The notes under the pieces: generated by a model
What the model was told of the DNA's origin: nothing
Seen by the model: only the letters and a program-made list of their open reading frames with translations
Database searches by the model: none
Shown: positions 8,204 to 17,900 of the stretch, one piece after another
Numbering within the stretch: position 1 is the stretch's first letter
Layout of the letters: every line of letters starts with the position of its first letter
Translations under genes and position numbers: made by a program
Assembly: GCF_900109375.1 (NCBI RefSeq)
Contig: NZ_FOAB01000005.1
Coordinates: 248,001 to 312,000 of the forward strand
DNA length: 64,000 nt
Direction: 5' to 3'
From: Aquimarina amphilecti
GTDB taxonomy: Bacteria > Bacteroidota > Bacteroidia > Flavobacteriales > Flavobacteriaceae

Positions 8204-9835
8204 ATGTCTAGATTTTTAACACCAGATGTGTACACTGAGGAAGTACCTTTATTACCACAATCTGTAGCAGAAGTTTCTACTGCGGTACCAGCTTTTATTG
8301 GATATACGGAAAAAGCGGTAAAAAACGGAAAAGATATCAGAAACAAAGCCATTAGAGTATCTACTTTATTGGAGTTTAAAGAAGCTTTTGGAGGTGCACA
8401 ATCAGCATCGTTTAAGGTAAGCATTTCGGATGATGATGCCATAGAAAACATAGAGGTAGAAGTTCCAAAACATACTTTATATCATGCGATCGATTTATAC
8501 TTTAAAAATGGTGGCGGTGACTGTTATGTTATATCCATAGGAAGTCATAATGATGATCACGATAAGGAATCATTCTTAAATGGATTAGAAGTTTTAAGTA
8601 AGGAAGACGAACCTACTTTAATAATGCTTGGTGAAGCAACAAAATTGGATGCTGCCGATTATCATGAAGTATGTCAAATTGCCTTGGCACAATGTCAGGA
8701 TTTAAAAGACAGATTTTGCATTTTCGATATTAAAAAAGATGATGAAGATGGAACCTCTTTTAGAAATGGAATAGGTACAAATGATCTAAAATATGGCGCT
8801 GCTTATACCCCATATTTACAAACATCACTTACCTATCGTTACGAAGAAGACCTCGTTGAAGTATCAGGTTCCTCGGCTAGTGAAACGCTACAATTAGAAA
8901 TAGCTGGTGCGATTAGAGTTGAATATAATGGATCTTCTCAGGATGCACCAAAAGTTAAGATTAACAAAGGATCAGGAAGTATACCTTCTTTTAGTATTTC
9001 TGATGCCATATTAACAATGAATGTTGGAGAAGGAACTCCTGCTAGTGAGATTATAAATGAATGGAATACATTTTCAAACAAAGGTGATTTTGATATTATT
9101 TTGTTAGATGGAGCTACTGTTGTAGAATCTTCTGCAGGAACCAATGACCTTATTACTACTGGAGGTGATAATGCATCTGTTAGTTTATCAACTTTTAAGG
9201 AGTCTCGTTCTGAGTTATACAGTAGAATTATCAGTGAGGTATCAAAACAACGTATCACATTACCGCCAAGTGCAGCAGTAGCTGGGGCATATGCGACTAT
9301 AGATAGAGAAAGAGGTGTATGGAAAGCACCAGCAAACGTAAGTTTAAATGCTGTTATCAGCCCTGTCTCTAAAATTACTTCTAAAGATCAGGAAAAGCTA
9401 AATGTAGATGCTACAAGTGGTAAATCCATCAATGCTATCCGAAGTTTTGTAGGAAAAGGAACCATGATTTGGGGAGCTCGTACACTTGCCGGAAATGATA
9501 ACGAATGGAGATATGTACCAGTACGAAGATTATTCAATATGATAGAAGAATCTACCAAGAAAGCATCTCAGTTTGCAGTTTTTGAATCAAACGATGCCGT
9601 GACTTGGTTGAAGATGAAGGCTATGATCGAAAGTTTTTTATATGGAGTTTGGCAACAAGGAGGATTGGCCGGAGCTACCGAAGAACAAGCATATTTTGTA
9701 AATATCGGATTGGGTAAAACTATGACGCAACAAGATATTTTGGAAGGGAAGATGATTGTAGAAATTGGATTGGCAGCTGTGCGTCCTGCAGAGTTTATCA
9801 TACTGAAATTCTCTCATAAACTACAAGAAGCATAA
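8204..9835 (+). CDS. Contractile sheath protein (Cis2)
   Basis: Phage-tail-sheath family protein, 543 aa, forming the outer helical sheath that contracts to drive the tube. Typical features: the N-terminal RFLTPDVYTEEVP strand that links neighbouring subunits, GYTEKAVKNG, the IDLYFKNGGGDCYVISIG segment, and the C-terminal handshake region ending VEIGLAAVRPAEFIILKFSHK. Only one sheath gene is present, whereas Afp and PVC loci carry three. Residues about 215-320 look like an inserted outer domain. Confidence 0.93.
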   Translation: MSRFLTPDVYTEEVPLLPQSVAEVSTAVPAFIGYTEKAVKNGKDIRNKAIRVSTLLEFKEAFGGAQSASFKVSISDDDAIENIEVEVPKHTLYHAIDLYFKNGGGDCYVISIGSHNDDHDKESFLNGLEVLSKEDEPTLIMLGEATKLDAADYHEVCQIALAQCQDLKDRFCIFDIKKDDEDGTSFRNGIGTNDLKYGAAYTPYLQTSLTYRYEEDLVEVSGSSASETLQLEIAGAIRVEYNGSSQDAPKVKINKGSGSIPSFSISDAILTMNVGEGTPASEIINEWNTFSNKGDFDIILLDGATVVESSAGTNDLITTGGDNASVSLSTFKESRSELYSRIISEVSKQRITLPPSAAVAGAYATIDRERGVWKAPANVSLNAVISPVSKITSKDQEKLNVDATSGKSINAIRSFVGKGTMIWGARTLAGNDNEWRYVPVRRLFNMIEESTKKASQFAVFESNDAVTWLKMKAMIESFLYGVWQQGGLAGATEEQAYFVNIGLGKTMTQQDILEGKMIVEIGLAAVRPAEFIILKFSHKLQEA

Positions 9836-9875
9836 TTAGCATACAAAATTTAATGAATAAGTAAAAACTAAAACA

Positions 9876-10349
9876 ATGGCTTTAACTAAAGAACAAATAA
9901 AGACAGATTACCCTTTAGTAACCTATAATTATAGGGTAGATATCAATGGAGTATCTATAAGTTTTTCGGAGGTATCGGGTTTAGAATTATCCTTCGAAAC
10001 AACAACATACAAGGAAAGCTTTGCTACTGGAGGAAAAGTAGGACCGAATATTATGTATATGCCTGGGCAGATTCAACCCGTGAATATATCTATGAAGAAA
10101 GGATTGGTAAAAGGAAAAAGTATCCCTGTCTTTTATGATTGGATCAATGATATACAATTAAATCAGGTGGATAAAAGAGATATCGTAGTTCATCTTTTAG
10201 ATGAGAAGGGTAGTACCGTAGTGAGCTGGAAAGTTATCGATGCTTTTCCAACCAAATTAACCGCTCCTTCTTTTGATGCAAGCTCTAATGATGTAGCTAT
10301 AGAATCTATGGATTTAATGGCATTTAGAGTGACCATGGAAGAGGCATAG
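9876..10349 (+). CDS. Inner tube protein (Cis1, T4 gp19-like)
   Basis: Major tube subunit candidate, 157 aa, Hcp/gp19 fold. It follows the sheath by 40 bp. Family features: YNYRVDINGVSISFSEVSGLELSFETTTYKE-type N-terminal strands (about residues 15-45), MSYMPGQ-like loop IMYMPGQIQPVNISMKKG, and a C-terminal DAFPTKLTAPSFDASSNDVA segment. Hexamers stack to form the lumen that holds cargo. Confidence 0.9.
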   Translation: MALTKEQIKTDYPLVTYNYRVDINGVSISFSEVSGLELSFETTTYKESFATGGKVGPNIMYMPGQIQPVNISMKKGLVKGKSIPVFYDWINDIQLNQVDKRDIVVHLLDEKGSTVVSWKVIDAFPTKLTAPSFDASSNDVAIESMDLMAFRVTMEEA

Positions 10350-10432
10350 TAGGTAAGTGAACTAAGCAAGTCCTATTCTAGGAAATAAAACCAGAATTAT
10401 AAGTCAATATAAATTGAAAAAACCAAAATATT

Positions 10433-10876
10433 GTGGCAATTGATAAACAAAAAATTAGCGAAACTTATCCGTTACCGGTGTACAATTATCAGGTAACTAT
10501 TAACGGAGTTGAAATCTTGTCGTTCTCTGAGATTTCAGGTTTAGAAATTGACCATGATCATGTGTTATATCGACATGGTTTTAGTTGGGCAGTCGGTGAT
10601 CATTTGATCCGTGGCCAAAGAAAGCCTATTAATATTTCTTTAAAAAGAGGGTTGATAAAACGTAGAAGTGATTTATATGACTGGATTAAGTCTGGCGAAA
10701 AGAAAGACATTAGAATAGAGCTTTGTGATGAAGCTGGGATGGGCATCGTAGTTTGGGAGGTTTCCCGAGCATTACCTTTCAAATTAGATGCTCCATCGTT
10801 TAGCGCTAGCGCCAGTGAAGTAGCCATAGAGAGTCTTGATTTAATAGCTCATGATTTACGAGTAAAATACAATTAA
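10433..10876 (+). CDS. Second tube-type protein (gp19 family)
   Basis: A 147-residue paralogue of the preceding tube protein, with the same layout (YNYQVTINGVEILSFSEISG; QRKPINISLKRG; PFKLDAPSFSASASEVA). It begins with GTG, and the 84-bp gap before it lacks another start. Tandem divergent tube genes in eCIS usually supply the tube-baseplate junction (Cis5 role), although a second major tube is possible. Confidence 0.85.
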   Translation: MAIDKQKISETYPLPVYNYQVTINGVEILSFSEISGLEIDHDHVLYRHGFSWAVGDHLIRGQRKPINISLKRGLIKRRSDLYDWIKSGEKKDIRIELCDEAGMGIVVWEVSRALPFKLDAPSFSASASEVAIESLDLIAHDLRVKYN

Positions 10877-10887
10877 AGAGTAATGAT

Positions 10888-11421
10888 ATGTTAGATGTTT
10901 TAAGAGCAATCAATTTTGCAGATAAAGAGCCTTCTCTATCACATAGATTTGGAGTATTTTTTTTATCAGGAGGCGTTATTCCTAATCCAATAGATATTAG
11001 GTTTCAAAAAGTTAGTGGTATCAGTACCGAAGTACAATTGGATACGATAAATGAAGGTGGACAAAACCTGCATGCACATCGCGTACCCAAAAAGATCAAC
11101 TATAACAATTTGGTGCTAGAGCGAGGTTTTGTAGCCAGTAGTTTAGCCAATGGTTTAGATAGTTTTAGTCTCCCAGGTTTCGGTCAGATGCGCTCTCCTC
11201 TGATTTCTGAATTCAATGCGACATTTTCATTTTTTAAGTTTAATCCTTCTAATGTACTAGTCACATTATTTAACGAAAAAGGGATTCCAATAGGAGGATG
11301 GCTATTTCTAAAAGCCTATCCGGTAAAATGGTCCGTATCTGATTTGGATGCACAATCAAATACTGTGTCTATCGATACTATGGAGCTGGCATATACACGA
11401 TTTCAAATTTTAAGATTATAA
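10888..11421 (+). CDS. Third tube-type protein, probable tube initiator (Cis5-like)
   Basis: A 177-residue gp19-family protein, 11 bp after the previous gene. It starts with an extra N-terminal segment (MLDVLRAINFADKEPSLSHRF) and keeps the fold marks FQKVSGISTEVQL, YNNLVLERG and the C-terminal AYPVKWSVSDLDAQSNTVS. It is the most divergent of the three tube paralogues, consistent with a first tube layer contacting the baseplate. That role is inferred. Confidence 0.82.
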   Translation: MLDVLRAINFADKEPSLSHRFGVFFLSGGVIPNPIDIRFQKVSGISTEVQLDTINEGGQNLHAHRVPKKINYNNLVLERGFVASSLANGLDSFSLPGFGQMRSPLISEFNATFSFFKFNPSNVLVTLFNEKGIPIGGWLFLKAYPVKWSVSDLDAQSNTVSIDTMELAYTRFQILRL

Positions 11422-11423
11422 AA

Positions 11424-11588
11424 ATGGCAGTAGAGATCAAAGAAATTGTCATTCGAGCAATCATATCAGATGCTTCACAGACGGATGAAGGTAATCCGCC
11501 TTTGGATACCAGAAAAGAGCAATGCGATGTGGTACAGGAATGCGTGCATCAAGTGCTAAAAATATTGAAAAAGAAAAACCATAGATAG
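11424..11588 (+). CDS. DUF5908-type small eCIS protein
   Basis: A 54-residue reading frame starting two bases after the previous stop and ending three bases before the next ATG, so tightly embedded in the operon. It begins MAVEIKEIVIRAII, has a polar middle (DASQTDEGNPPLDTRKE), and ends with a helix QCDVVQECVHQVLKILKKK. This strand-linker-amphipathic-helix plan with a cysteine-valine-lysine-rich end matches the DUF5908 family as I know it from Bacteroidota eCIS loci. Function is unknown; a baseplate or tube-assembly accessory is plausible. Confidence 0.8.
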   Translation: MAVEIKEIVIRAIISDASQTDEGNPPLDTRKEQCDVVQECVHQVLKILKKKNHR

Positions 11589-11591
11589 ATC

Positions 11592-12308
11592 ATGGCATTA
11601 TTAAGTGAATTAAGTTTTAAACTACAAAAACTTACCATTCTTTCTTTTGATAATGAAGAAAGAACCGAGGGGAAGAAGGAATTAGAGGTGATGTTTAATC
11701 CCGAATCCGTAAGACGAAGTTTTGTGAATAAATTTACCGATAAGGCTAGTAATCCGCAAAATGAAAGTAGTACTAAGTTTATGTATAGTGGTTCGTCTAC
11801 AGTAAGTATGAGTCTAATTTTTGATGGAACCGATGTAGATCAGTATGGAGCAGAGATAGCGCTTAGATTGTTAAGAGGAACCCAAAAAAGTGTTGCGGAA
11901 AGAATAGATAATTTTCGAAAAGACATTACAGAAATAAAAGGTAAAATTCATGAACCACGCTATTTAGTTCTTAGTTGGGGAAAAACATTAAAGTTTAATT
12001 GTAGACTTTCTAGCTTAGATATCAATTATACATTGTTCGAAAGAAATGGAGATCCTTTACGGGCCGAGCTCAATGTATCCTTCATTGGGGATGATACACC
12101 AAAAGCACAATTAGCTAAGTTGAATTTACAATCTCCTGATCTTACACATTATCGGATGGTAAAAGCTGGTGATCAATTACCATTGATGTGTCAAGAAATA
12201 TATGGCTCTCCGATGTATTATCCATTAGTAGCAAGTGCAAATAAACTAATGGATTTTAGAAACCTTACACCAGGTCAAGAAATTTACTTTCCACCAATAG
12301 AAAAATAA
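11592..12308 (+). CDS. LysM-type tube/baseplate protein (Cis7, gp53-like)
   Basis: A 238-residue protein joining the inner tube/hub to the baseplate. Residues about 1-180 are the CIS tube-protein domain (EVMFNPESVRRSFVNKF, GSSTVSMSLIFDGTDV). The C-terminal 55 residues form a LysM-like module (HYRMVKAGDQLPLMCQEIYG ... LTPGQEIYFPP), as in Afp7/Pvc7 and T4 gp53. It sits three bp from both neighbours' boundary codons and is translated as part of the baseplate block. Confidence 0.88.
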   Translation: MALLSELSFKLQKLTILSFDNEERTEGKKELEVMFNPESVRRSFVNKFTDKASNPQNESSTKFMYSGSSTVSMSLIFDGTDVDQYGAEIALRLLRGTQKSVAERIDNFRKDITEIKGKIHEPRYLVLSWGKTLKFNCRLSSLDINYTLFERNGDPLRAELNVSFIGDDTPKAQLAKLNLQSPDLTHYRMVKAGDQLPLMCQEIYGSPMYYPLVASANKLMDFRNLTPGQEIYFPPIEK

Positions 12309-12311
12309 AAG

Positions 12312-13994
12312 ATGTCATCAACTGTAGTAACAAATACGATTAAAAGTAACGGCAAGATCCTGCCATTAGGATCGTATGAATTATTGTCGATAGATACGAG
12401 CAAAGAGTTTAACAAAATACCTTTGGCAGAACTTAAGTTATCCGATGGTTGTGTAGCAAATCAAAAGTTTACCACCTTAGAAAGTAATGCGTTTATACCA
12501 GGCGCTGCAATTGAAATTTTTTTGCGGTACGAAGGAAATAATACAAACGAGACGAAGGTTTTTGAAGGTATCGTGATTAATCAGGAAATCGAACGCTCAC
12601 AATACCAATCAGTACTTACGATAGAGCTTTGCGATCCGTCTATAAAAATGACCACTTTACGAAAAAACAAAGTGTTTCAGAATCAAACGGATAGTAAGTT
12701 TATAAAAGATATTATCAGTACCTACAGAGATGTAAAAGCTAAGAATATTGAAAATACTTCTTTAGCACATCCACAGATGGTGCAGTACTATGTTTCGGAT
12801 TGGGATTTTATAGTATCAAGGGCAGAAGCGAATGGGCAATTAGTACAAGTTGATAATGGAGAGTTTTCTGTTTTTACGCCACAAATTAGTAGTACGGACC
12901 ATACCCTAACCTTTGGGATAGATCTGGCACATTTTGATCTAAAAATTAGTAGTCGTCATCAATATGAGAAAGTACATTCATTTGGTTTGGATACGAAAAA
13001 GGATCAATTAGCGCTTAGTGTTCCCAAAAAAGGCAAAGAGCAAATATTAAGTAGTATTGATTATAAAACCTCACAATTGTCGGATGCAGTTGGTGCTAAA
13101 GAAACAAACTTGGTTCATGCTGTGCCTACAGATCCATTAGAATTACAATCATGGTCAGATGCACAACTTGTAAAATCAAGACTAGCTCTTGTACAAGGAA
13201 CCATTAGGGTTAATGGTAATGGAAAGATAAAAGTAGGTCAGACGCTGAAAATAGAAAACGTCAGTCGATTTAATGGAGAACATATCATTACTGGAGTTCG
13301 ACATGGATTTGTAATGGGTTCAGGATGGTATACCTACCTACAAATAGGAATGGATGCCAATTGGTTTAGTTCACAATCTGATATTATAGACACAAAAGCT
13401 GCTGGTTTATTACCGGGTATAAATGGATTACAAGTAGGAACAGTGCTTGGACATGTAGAAGATTCGAAACACGGATTCCGAATAAAAGTGCACATACCAG
13501 CTTTTGATCAAGAAGCTAAAACTGTCGAAGTATTAGCTATGTATACCACATTAGATGCTGGAGTAGATCATGGAATTTTCTTTCCTCCAGAAAAAGGAGA
13601 TCGCGTAGTAATTGGTTTTTTAAATGATGATCCCAGACAAGCAGTTGTATTGGGAGCAATGCATAGCCACAAAGCACCACATACAGAGAAGAAAAAAAAT
13701 ACATATAAAGGGGTTTTTACCAAGTCTAACTATCAATTGCTTTTTGATGAGGAAAAAGAAACAGTTACACTTTCTACGGCAGATATAGATCAGTCTAACG
13801 AGCAGCTATTAGCGATCAATCAGAAAGAAAAGACAATCAAACTAGAAGATGCTCATGGCAATAGTATTCTAATGGGCAAAGATGGTATTAAAATTATAAG
13901 CACTAAGGATTTTTCAATAGAAGCTGCTGGAGATTTTGATATCAATGCTAAAGGAAAAGTAAAAGTAAAAGGGAAAAAAGTGGATTTAATATAA
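12312..13994 (+). CDS. VgrG-like central spike protein (Cis8)
   Basis: A 560-residue fusion of gp27-like hub and gp5-like spike that tops the inner tube. Residues about 1-360 are the hub (late control D-like; IFLRYEGNNTNETKVFEG-type beta barrel, FNGEHIITGVRHG). Residues about 380-460 are the OB fold (GTVLGHVEDSKHGFRIKVHI, GIFFPPEKGDRVVIGFLNDD, LGAMHS). The end is a beta-strand repeat needle (KIISTKDFSIEAAGDFDINA). Four bases separate it from Cis7. There is no enzymatic extension, so it is a structural spike. Confidence 0.9.
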   Translation: MSSTVVTNTIKSNGKILPLGSYELLSIDTSKEFNKIPLAELKLSDGCVANQKFTTLESNAFIPGAAIEIFLRYEGNNTNETKVFEGIVINQEIERSQYQSVLTIELCDPSIKMTTLRKNKVFQNQTDSKFIKDIISTYRDVKAKNIENTSLAHPQMVQYYVSDWDFIVSRAEANGQLVQVDNGEFSVFTPQISSTDHTLTFGIDLAHFDLKISSRHQYEKVHSFGLDTKKDQLALSVPKKGKEQILSSIDYKTSQLSDAVGAKETNLVHAVPTDPLELQSWSDAQLVKSRLALVQGTIRVNGNGKIKVGQTLKIENVSRFNGEHIITGVRHGFVMGSGWYTYLQIGMDANWFSSQSDIIDTKAAGLLPGINGLQVGTVLGHVEDSKHGFRIKVHIPAFDQEAKTVEVLAMYTTLDAGVDHGIFFPPEKGDRVVIGFLNDDPRQAVVLGAMHSHKAPHTEKKKNTYKGVFTKSNYQLLFDEEKETVTLSTADIDQSNEQLLAINQKEKTIKLEDAHGNSILMGKDGIKIISTKDFSIEAAGDFDINAKGKVKVKGKKVDLI

Positions 13995-13999
13995 GAGCT

Positions 14000-14416
14000 A
14001 TGAATAATAAATTTTTAGGAAACGGATGGTCATTTCCTCCTGCTTTTGGAGTTGGAGGCGCTGAGGTCGAACTCACGTCGGGAGAAGAAGATATCAAACA
14101 AAGTCTTCAGATTTTGTTATCAACATCACTTAAAGAACGGATAATGCATCCGGATTTTGGGTGTGACCTTACGCAATTTTTGTTTGAAGAATTGGATCAG
14201 AAATTTGCTAATGAATTAAGTGGTATCGTATCTCGTGCTGTGTTATTATACGAACCAAGAATTGAAGTGAATAATGTTTTGATAACAGATATAGATCCCG
14301 AAAATGGTGTAGTACATATTGATATAGATTATATGGTAAGAGCAACAAATAATCGATTTAATCTCATCTATCCATTCTATATAAATGAAGCTTCTAGCGT
14401 AGCATTTGACTTATAA
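14000..14416 (+). CDS. Baseplate wedge protein, gp25 family (Cis9)
   Basis: A 138-residue gp25-like protein, the sheath-initiation point on the baseplate. It has the family core DIKQSLQILLSTSLKERIMHPDFGCDL and the helix-strand unit VLLYEPRIEVNNVLI; the EPR motif is the T6SS TssE/gp25 hallmark. The gene starts five bases after the spike gene. Confidence 0.92.
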   Translation: MNNKFLGNGWSFPPAFGVGGAEVELTSGEEDIKQSLQILLSTSLKERIMHPDFGCDLTQFLFEELDQKFANELSGIVSRAVLLYEPRIEVNNVLITDIDPENGVVHIDIDYMVRATNNRFNLIYPFYINEASSVAFDL

Positions 14417-14448
14417 TGTAATCGATAATTATTTAAACTAAATGAAAA

Positions 14449-14871
14449 ATGGATCTAATAGTGATAGATGGAGATACGGTTAATTTTTTACCAGCTTTTG
14501 GAAGTGCGGTCGTTAGTGTACAACTAGGGAAAATAACAGCATCAGGAAAAACGACTGTCAAAGGTAAAAAAGTATGTGTAGCAGGAGACGAATCCAAAGT
14601 GGAAGTTAAAAATTGTTCCTATGTAGCACCTCCATTTGTGATTCCTGGTCAGGGAACATTAACAATTAAAAAATTAGGTCCAGATCAATTAACAACCAAA
14701 AGTAAAAGTGGAAACAAAAGCATTATTATAAAGGGTAGCATTTTTTTAGCGGAGTTTAAGGTTACATCTCCAGCAAAACAACCACCTCCAGCAAATACAC
14801 CAGATCCTTTACCAATGTATCCTGGACAAGGAAAACTAGTTCCCTCAAATGCAAAAATTAAAGCCACTTAA
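14449..14871 (+). CDS. PAAR-like spike tip protein (Cis10)
   Basis: A 140-residue beta-rich protein with low-complexity proline residues near the C-terminus (AKQPPPANTPDPLPMYPG). The N-terminal half (DGDTVNFLPAFGSAVV, GKTTVKGKKVCVAGDESKV) resembles the DUF4280/PAAR-like proteins that cap the eCIS spike, and the position between gp25 and baseplate J is where Cis10 lies. Two cysteines (residues about 43 and 56) could bind metal. Assignment rests on position plus weak sequence resemblance. Confidence 0.65.
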   Translation: MDLIVIDGDTVNFLPAFGSAVVSVQLGKITASGKTTVKGKKVCVAGDESKVEVKNCSYVAPPFVIPGQGTLTIKKLGPDQLTTKSKSGNKSIIIKGSIFLAEFKVTSPAKQPPPANTPDPLPMYPGQGKLVPSNAKIKAT

Positions 14872-14901
14872 AATCTAAATAACCTAAAGTTGTAAAAAGA
14901 G

Positions 14902-17900
14902 ATGAATACTATTCAAAATATAGAAAACATACTCCTTAGAGATGGAACCAGTCAAAAAGATCGCAATTCGGATGCTCTGAGCACTGATTATGTGGCTATC
15001 GAAGGACGTAGTTTAGAAGAATTGATTATAGAAGCACAACGATTAGCCAAAGAACTTCAGTTTTTTGATGAACAAAATAGACCTACAGGTACCTGGGAAT
15101 CATTTCTTATAGATGACCCCAATATTTTTAATCAAAATTCAATAGAAGGTAGAAAAATACAACAAAAACACTGGGCACAAGAACTAGCAGCATATGCAGA
15201 AAATCCAGAATTATTTTACAATAACATCGAAAAAAAGGCGAAATTATCAAAGCCTCATGTAGTGTTGTTCATCACTTTTCTTAAGTTAATGAATGATGTA
15301 AAGTCTAAAATGAATGGACTGACCGAAAGGCATCTCGATTTTTACTATAGAAAGTATCTTCAATTAGACCCAAAACAAGCAGTACCAGATGTAGTGAATG
15401 TACTTTTAGAATTAGAGGAGAATACTCAATATCTCGAAGTACAAAAAGGAACCATATTGGAAGCAGGAGAAGATGTTGATGGAAACGAATTACAGTACAT
15501 TACTAATGAAGATACGGTGATTAGCAAAGCCCAAATAACACAATTAAAAAGTGTTTTTGTATCTAAGCAAGTAAGGACTATCCAAAATGTACATCAGGCG
15601 CGTAGAAAAACAAAAGATACGGCATTTGTAGACATGATGGAAATGGCATTAGGGCATCCAAATCCTGGAGATGCACTCCCAGATTTTCCAGAAGAATTGC
15701 AAATAGAAAATATTTTTCAATTAGAAGAAGCGGTAAGAAACGAGAATACTGAGGCAATTGCTTATGTAACAGAAGTATTGTTTTTAGAAAGAGATGAATT
15801 TGACCGTATTTTTTTAAAACATAAACAAGACAAAGAAGGTGTTCCTATAGATTGGGAACCTGAGTATGAGCTATTAGAAAAGGTATACGAAAGAAAAATT
15901 ATTCACCAGAGACAACAAAGCTTAAAAGAATTACACAGCACCAATGGATTTGATGTCATGCTGAAGAAGGTATATGGAAATCCAAACTCAGGAGATTCCT
16001 TGCCTTTATATAATGGAGAAACAGCATCTTTAGAAAAAGTGTTTGAAGATTTGCAGTCCTCAAATGAGAATTCAGAGCAAGCCTTAGAATATGTGGAAGT
16101 AGAATTATTGTTAAGAAAACAAGATTTTATTCATCTTATGCAAACTAATAGTGATAGTGCTATTTCTGATGATGATAAAAATAAAGTATATCGTATTTTA
16201 GAATTTTCGGAGCGTCAGCTTCGTTCTGTGGTGATTCCTTCGCCAGAAACGGAACAATTATCTGATATTTATGACACTGCTAATGTCAAGGATTTTCTTT
16301 TTAGTCAGTATGATGAAGAAGAAGAAAGTAAAAGGTTCAAAACCTTTGGAGATAGACTAACTGCAATTTCAGATCATTCTTTAAAACCATCAGAGATTGG
16401 ATTTGCGATTAGTTCTCCAACCTTATTACTCAAAGATGGAAAACGTACGATCGAAGTATTATTAGATCTGAATCTGAGCAACCAAAAGATTAAAGATTTA
16501 AAAGCCGTTTTTAATACAAAAGATCCTTTTCAAACCTATTTAAGTAGTACAGAACAATGGTTTACACCTGATCAGGTTCACTATTTTTTTGGGGATTATG
16601 TAGGCAGTGTGTCGGAAACCAATTTGAACATTGACATAAAGGAGCAAACCATTACAAGACTGGATACCACTAATTTTAATGTCACCGATATTGGAGACTA
16701 CATCGTAGATACTACTCAAAAAATTTATGAGATTATAGCCTTGAAAGATGTAAAAATTGTAGAAGTTAAAGAGGTTGGTGTAGTAGAAACACCTATAGAA
16801 AATACACAGAAATACAGCAAGGATCAAGTATATCTAAATGCGCTGAGAATCCGAATTAAGCTTCAGGATAATGATTTGCCAATTATTTCATTTCCATCTT
16901 CGTCATCTTTTATAGCATCTGATCATCCTGTTATGGTCTGTACATTACAGTCTTCAATAGAAGGGCAAGATGATCAAAATCAGATGCGAAGTAGCTTTCA
17001 GCACCTCGTAGATGTAACATTACAAAAAGCTTATATTCGAGTAGATGTTCAGGATATGCAGCATAGTATCGTGGAGAATGACGCAGGCACTATCGATACC
17101 AATAAACCTTTTGAGCCTTTTGGTTTTCAACCCGAAATAGGAACTAGTTTTTATATCGCTAATCACGAAATATCACAGAAGCGATTGCAAGATGTACAGT
17201 TACATTTAGAATGGGTAAAACAGCCAACATCTTTTGTGGATTATTACAAAAATTATTGGCTTATTCAGGCAGATCATACCCAGGAAGAACTCGCTGCACT
17301 AAATGAAGCACAATTGACCGAACTTATAGATCAAAAGTTAGGTTTTGATGCTGCTATCATTCAGAATGACCAAGATTTTAAGGCGGATGTCTTTTTACAT
17401 GATCGCAATGCAGAGCTGTTACTTTCTACCAAGATTGAAGATGAACAAGGCAATGAAGTAATAGATGGATTTCCCCTTTTTAATCAGGACAATCGAATAT
17501 TTATTGATAATATACCTAAAAGAATAAAGAATAGTAGTCCGGATTATCAATATAAAGAACGTTTTGGAATACAGGCAGACGAAGAAGAAGCATTACTTTG
17601 GGATCGCTATTTTAGAATAGAATTAACTCCAACAAACTTTCAGCATTCAGTATTTAATACCTTGTCTGTCAAACAAGCAATATCAGAGAAGGCGGATATA
17701 AAAAACCTAAAGATCAATTCACCATATCGGCCTAAGCTTAAAAAATTAGGGATTTCGTATACGTCTTGTGATACTATTCTAGCAAAAACCGCGGTGGATA
17801 GTACGAATAAGATATTTCATATACATCCTTTTGGGTATGATCATATAACTCCTGGAGCAGAAACTACACTAATTCCTGCGTATAAGGATGAAGGTTCATT

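Noticed and set aside
8938..9258. 106-codon minus-strand frame inside the sheath gene
   Set aside because: Shadow of the sheath coding frame; no homology or start context.
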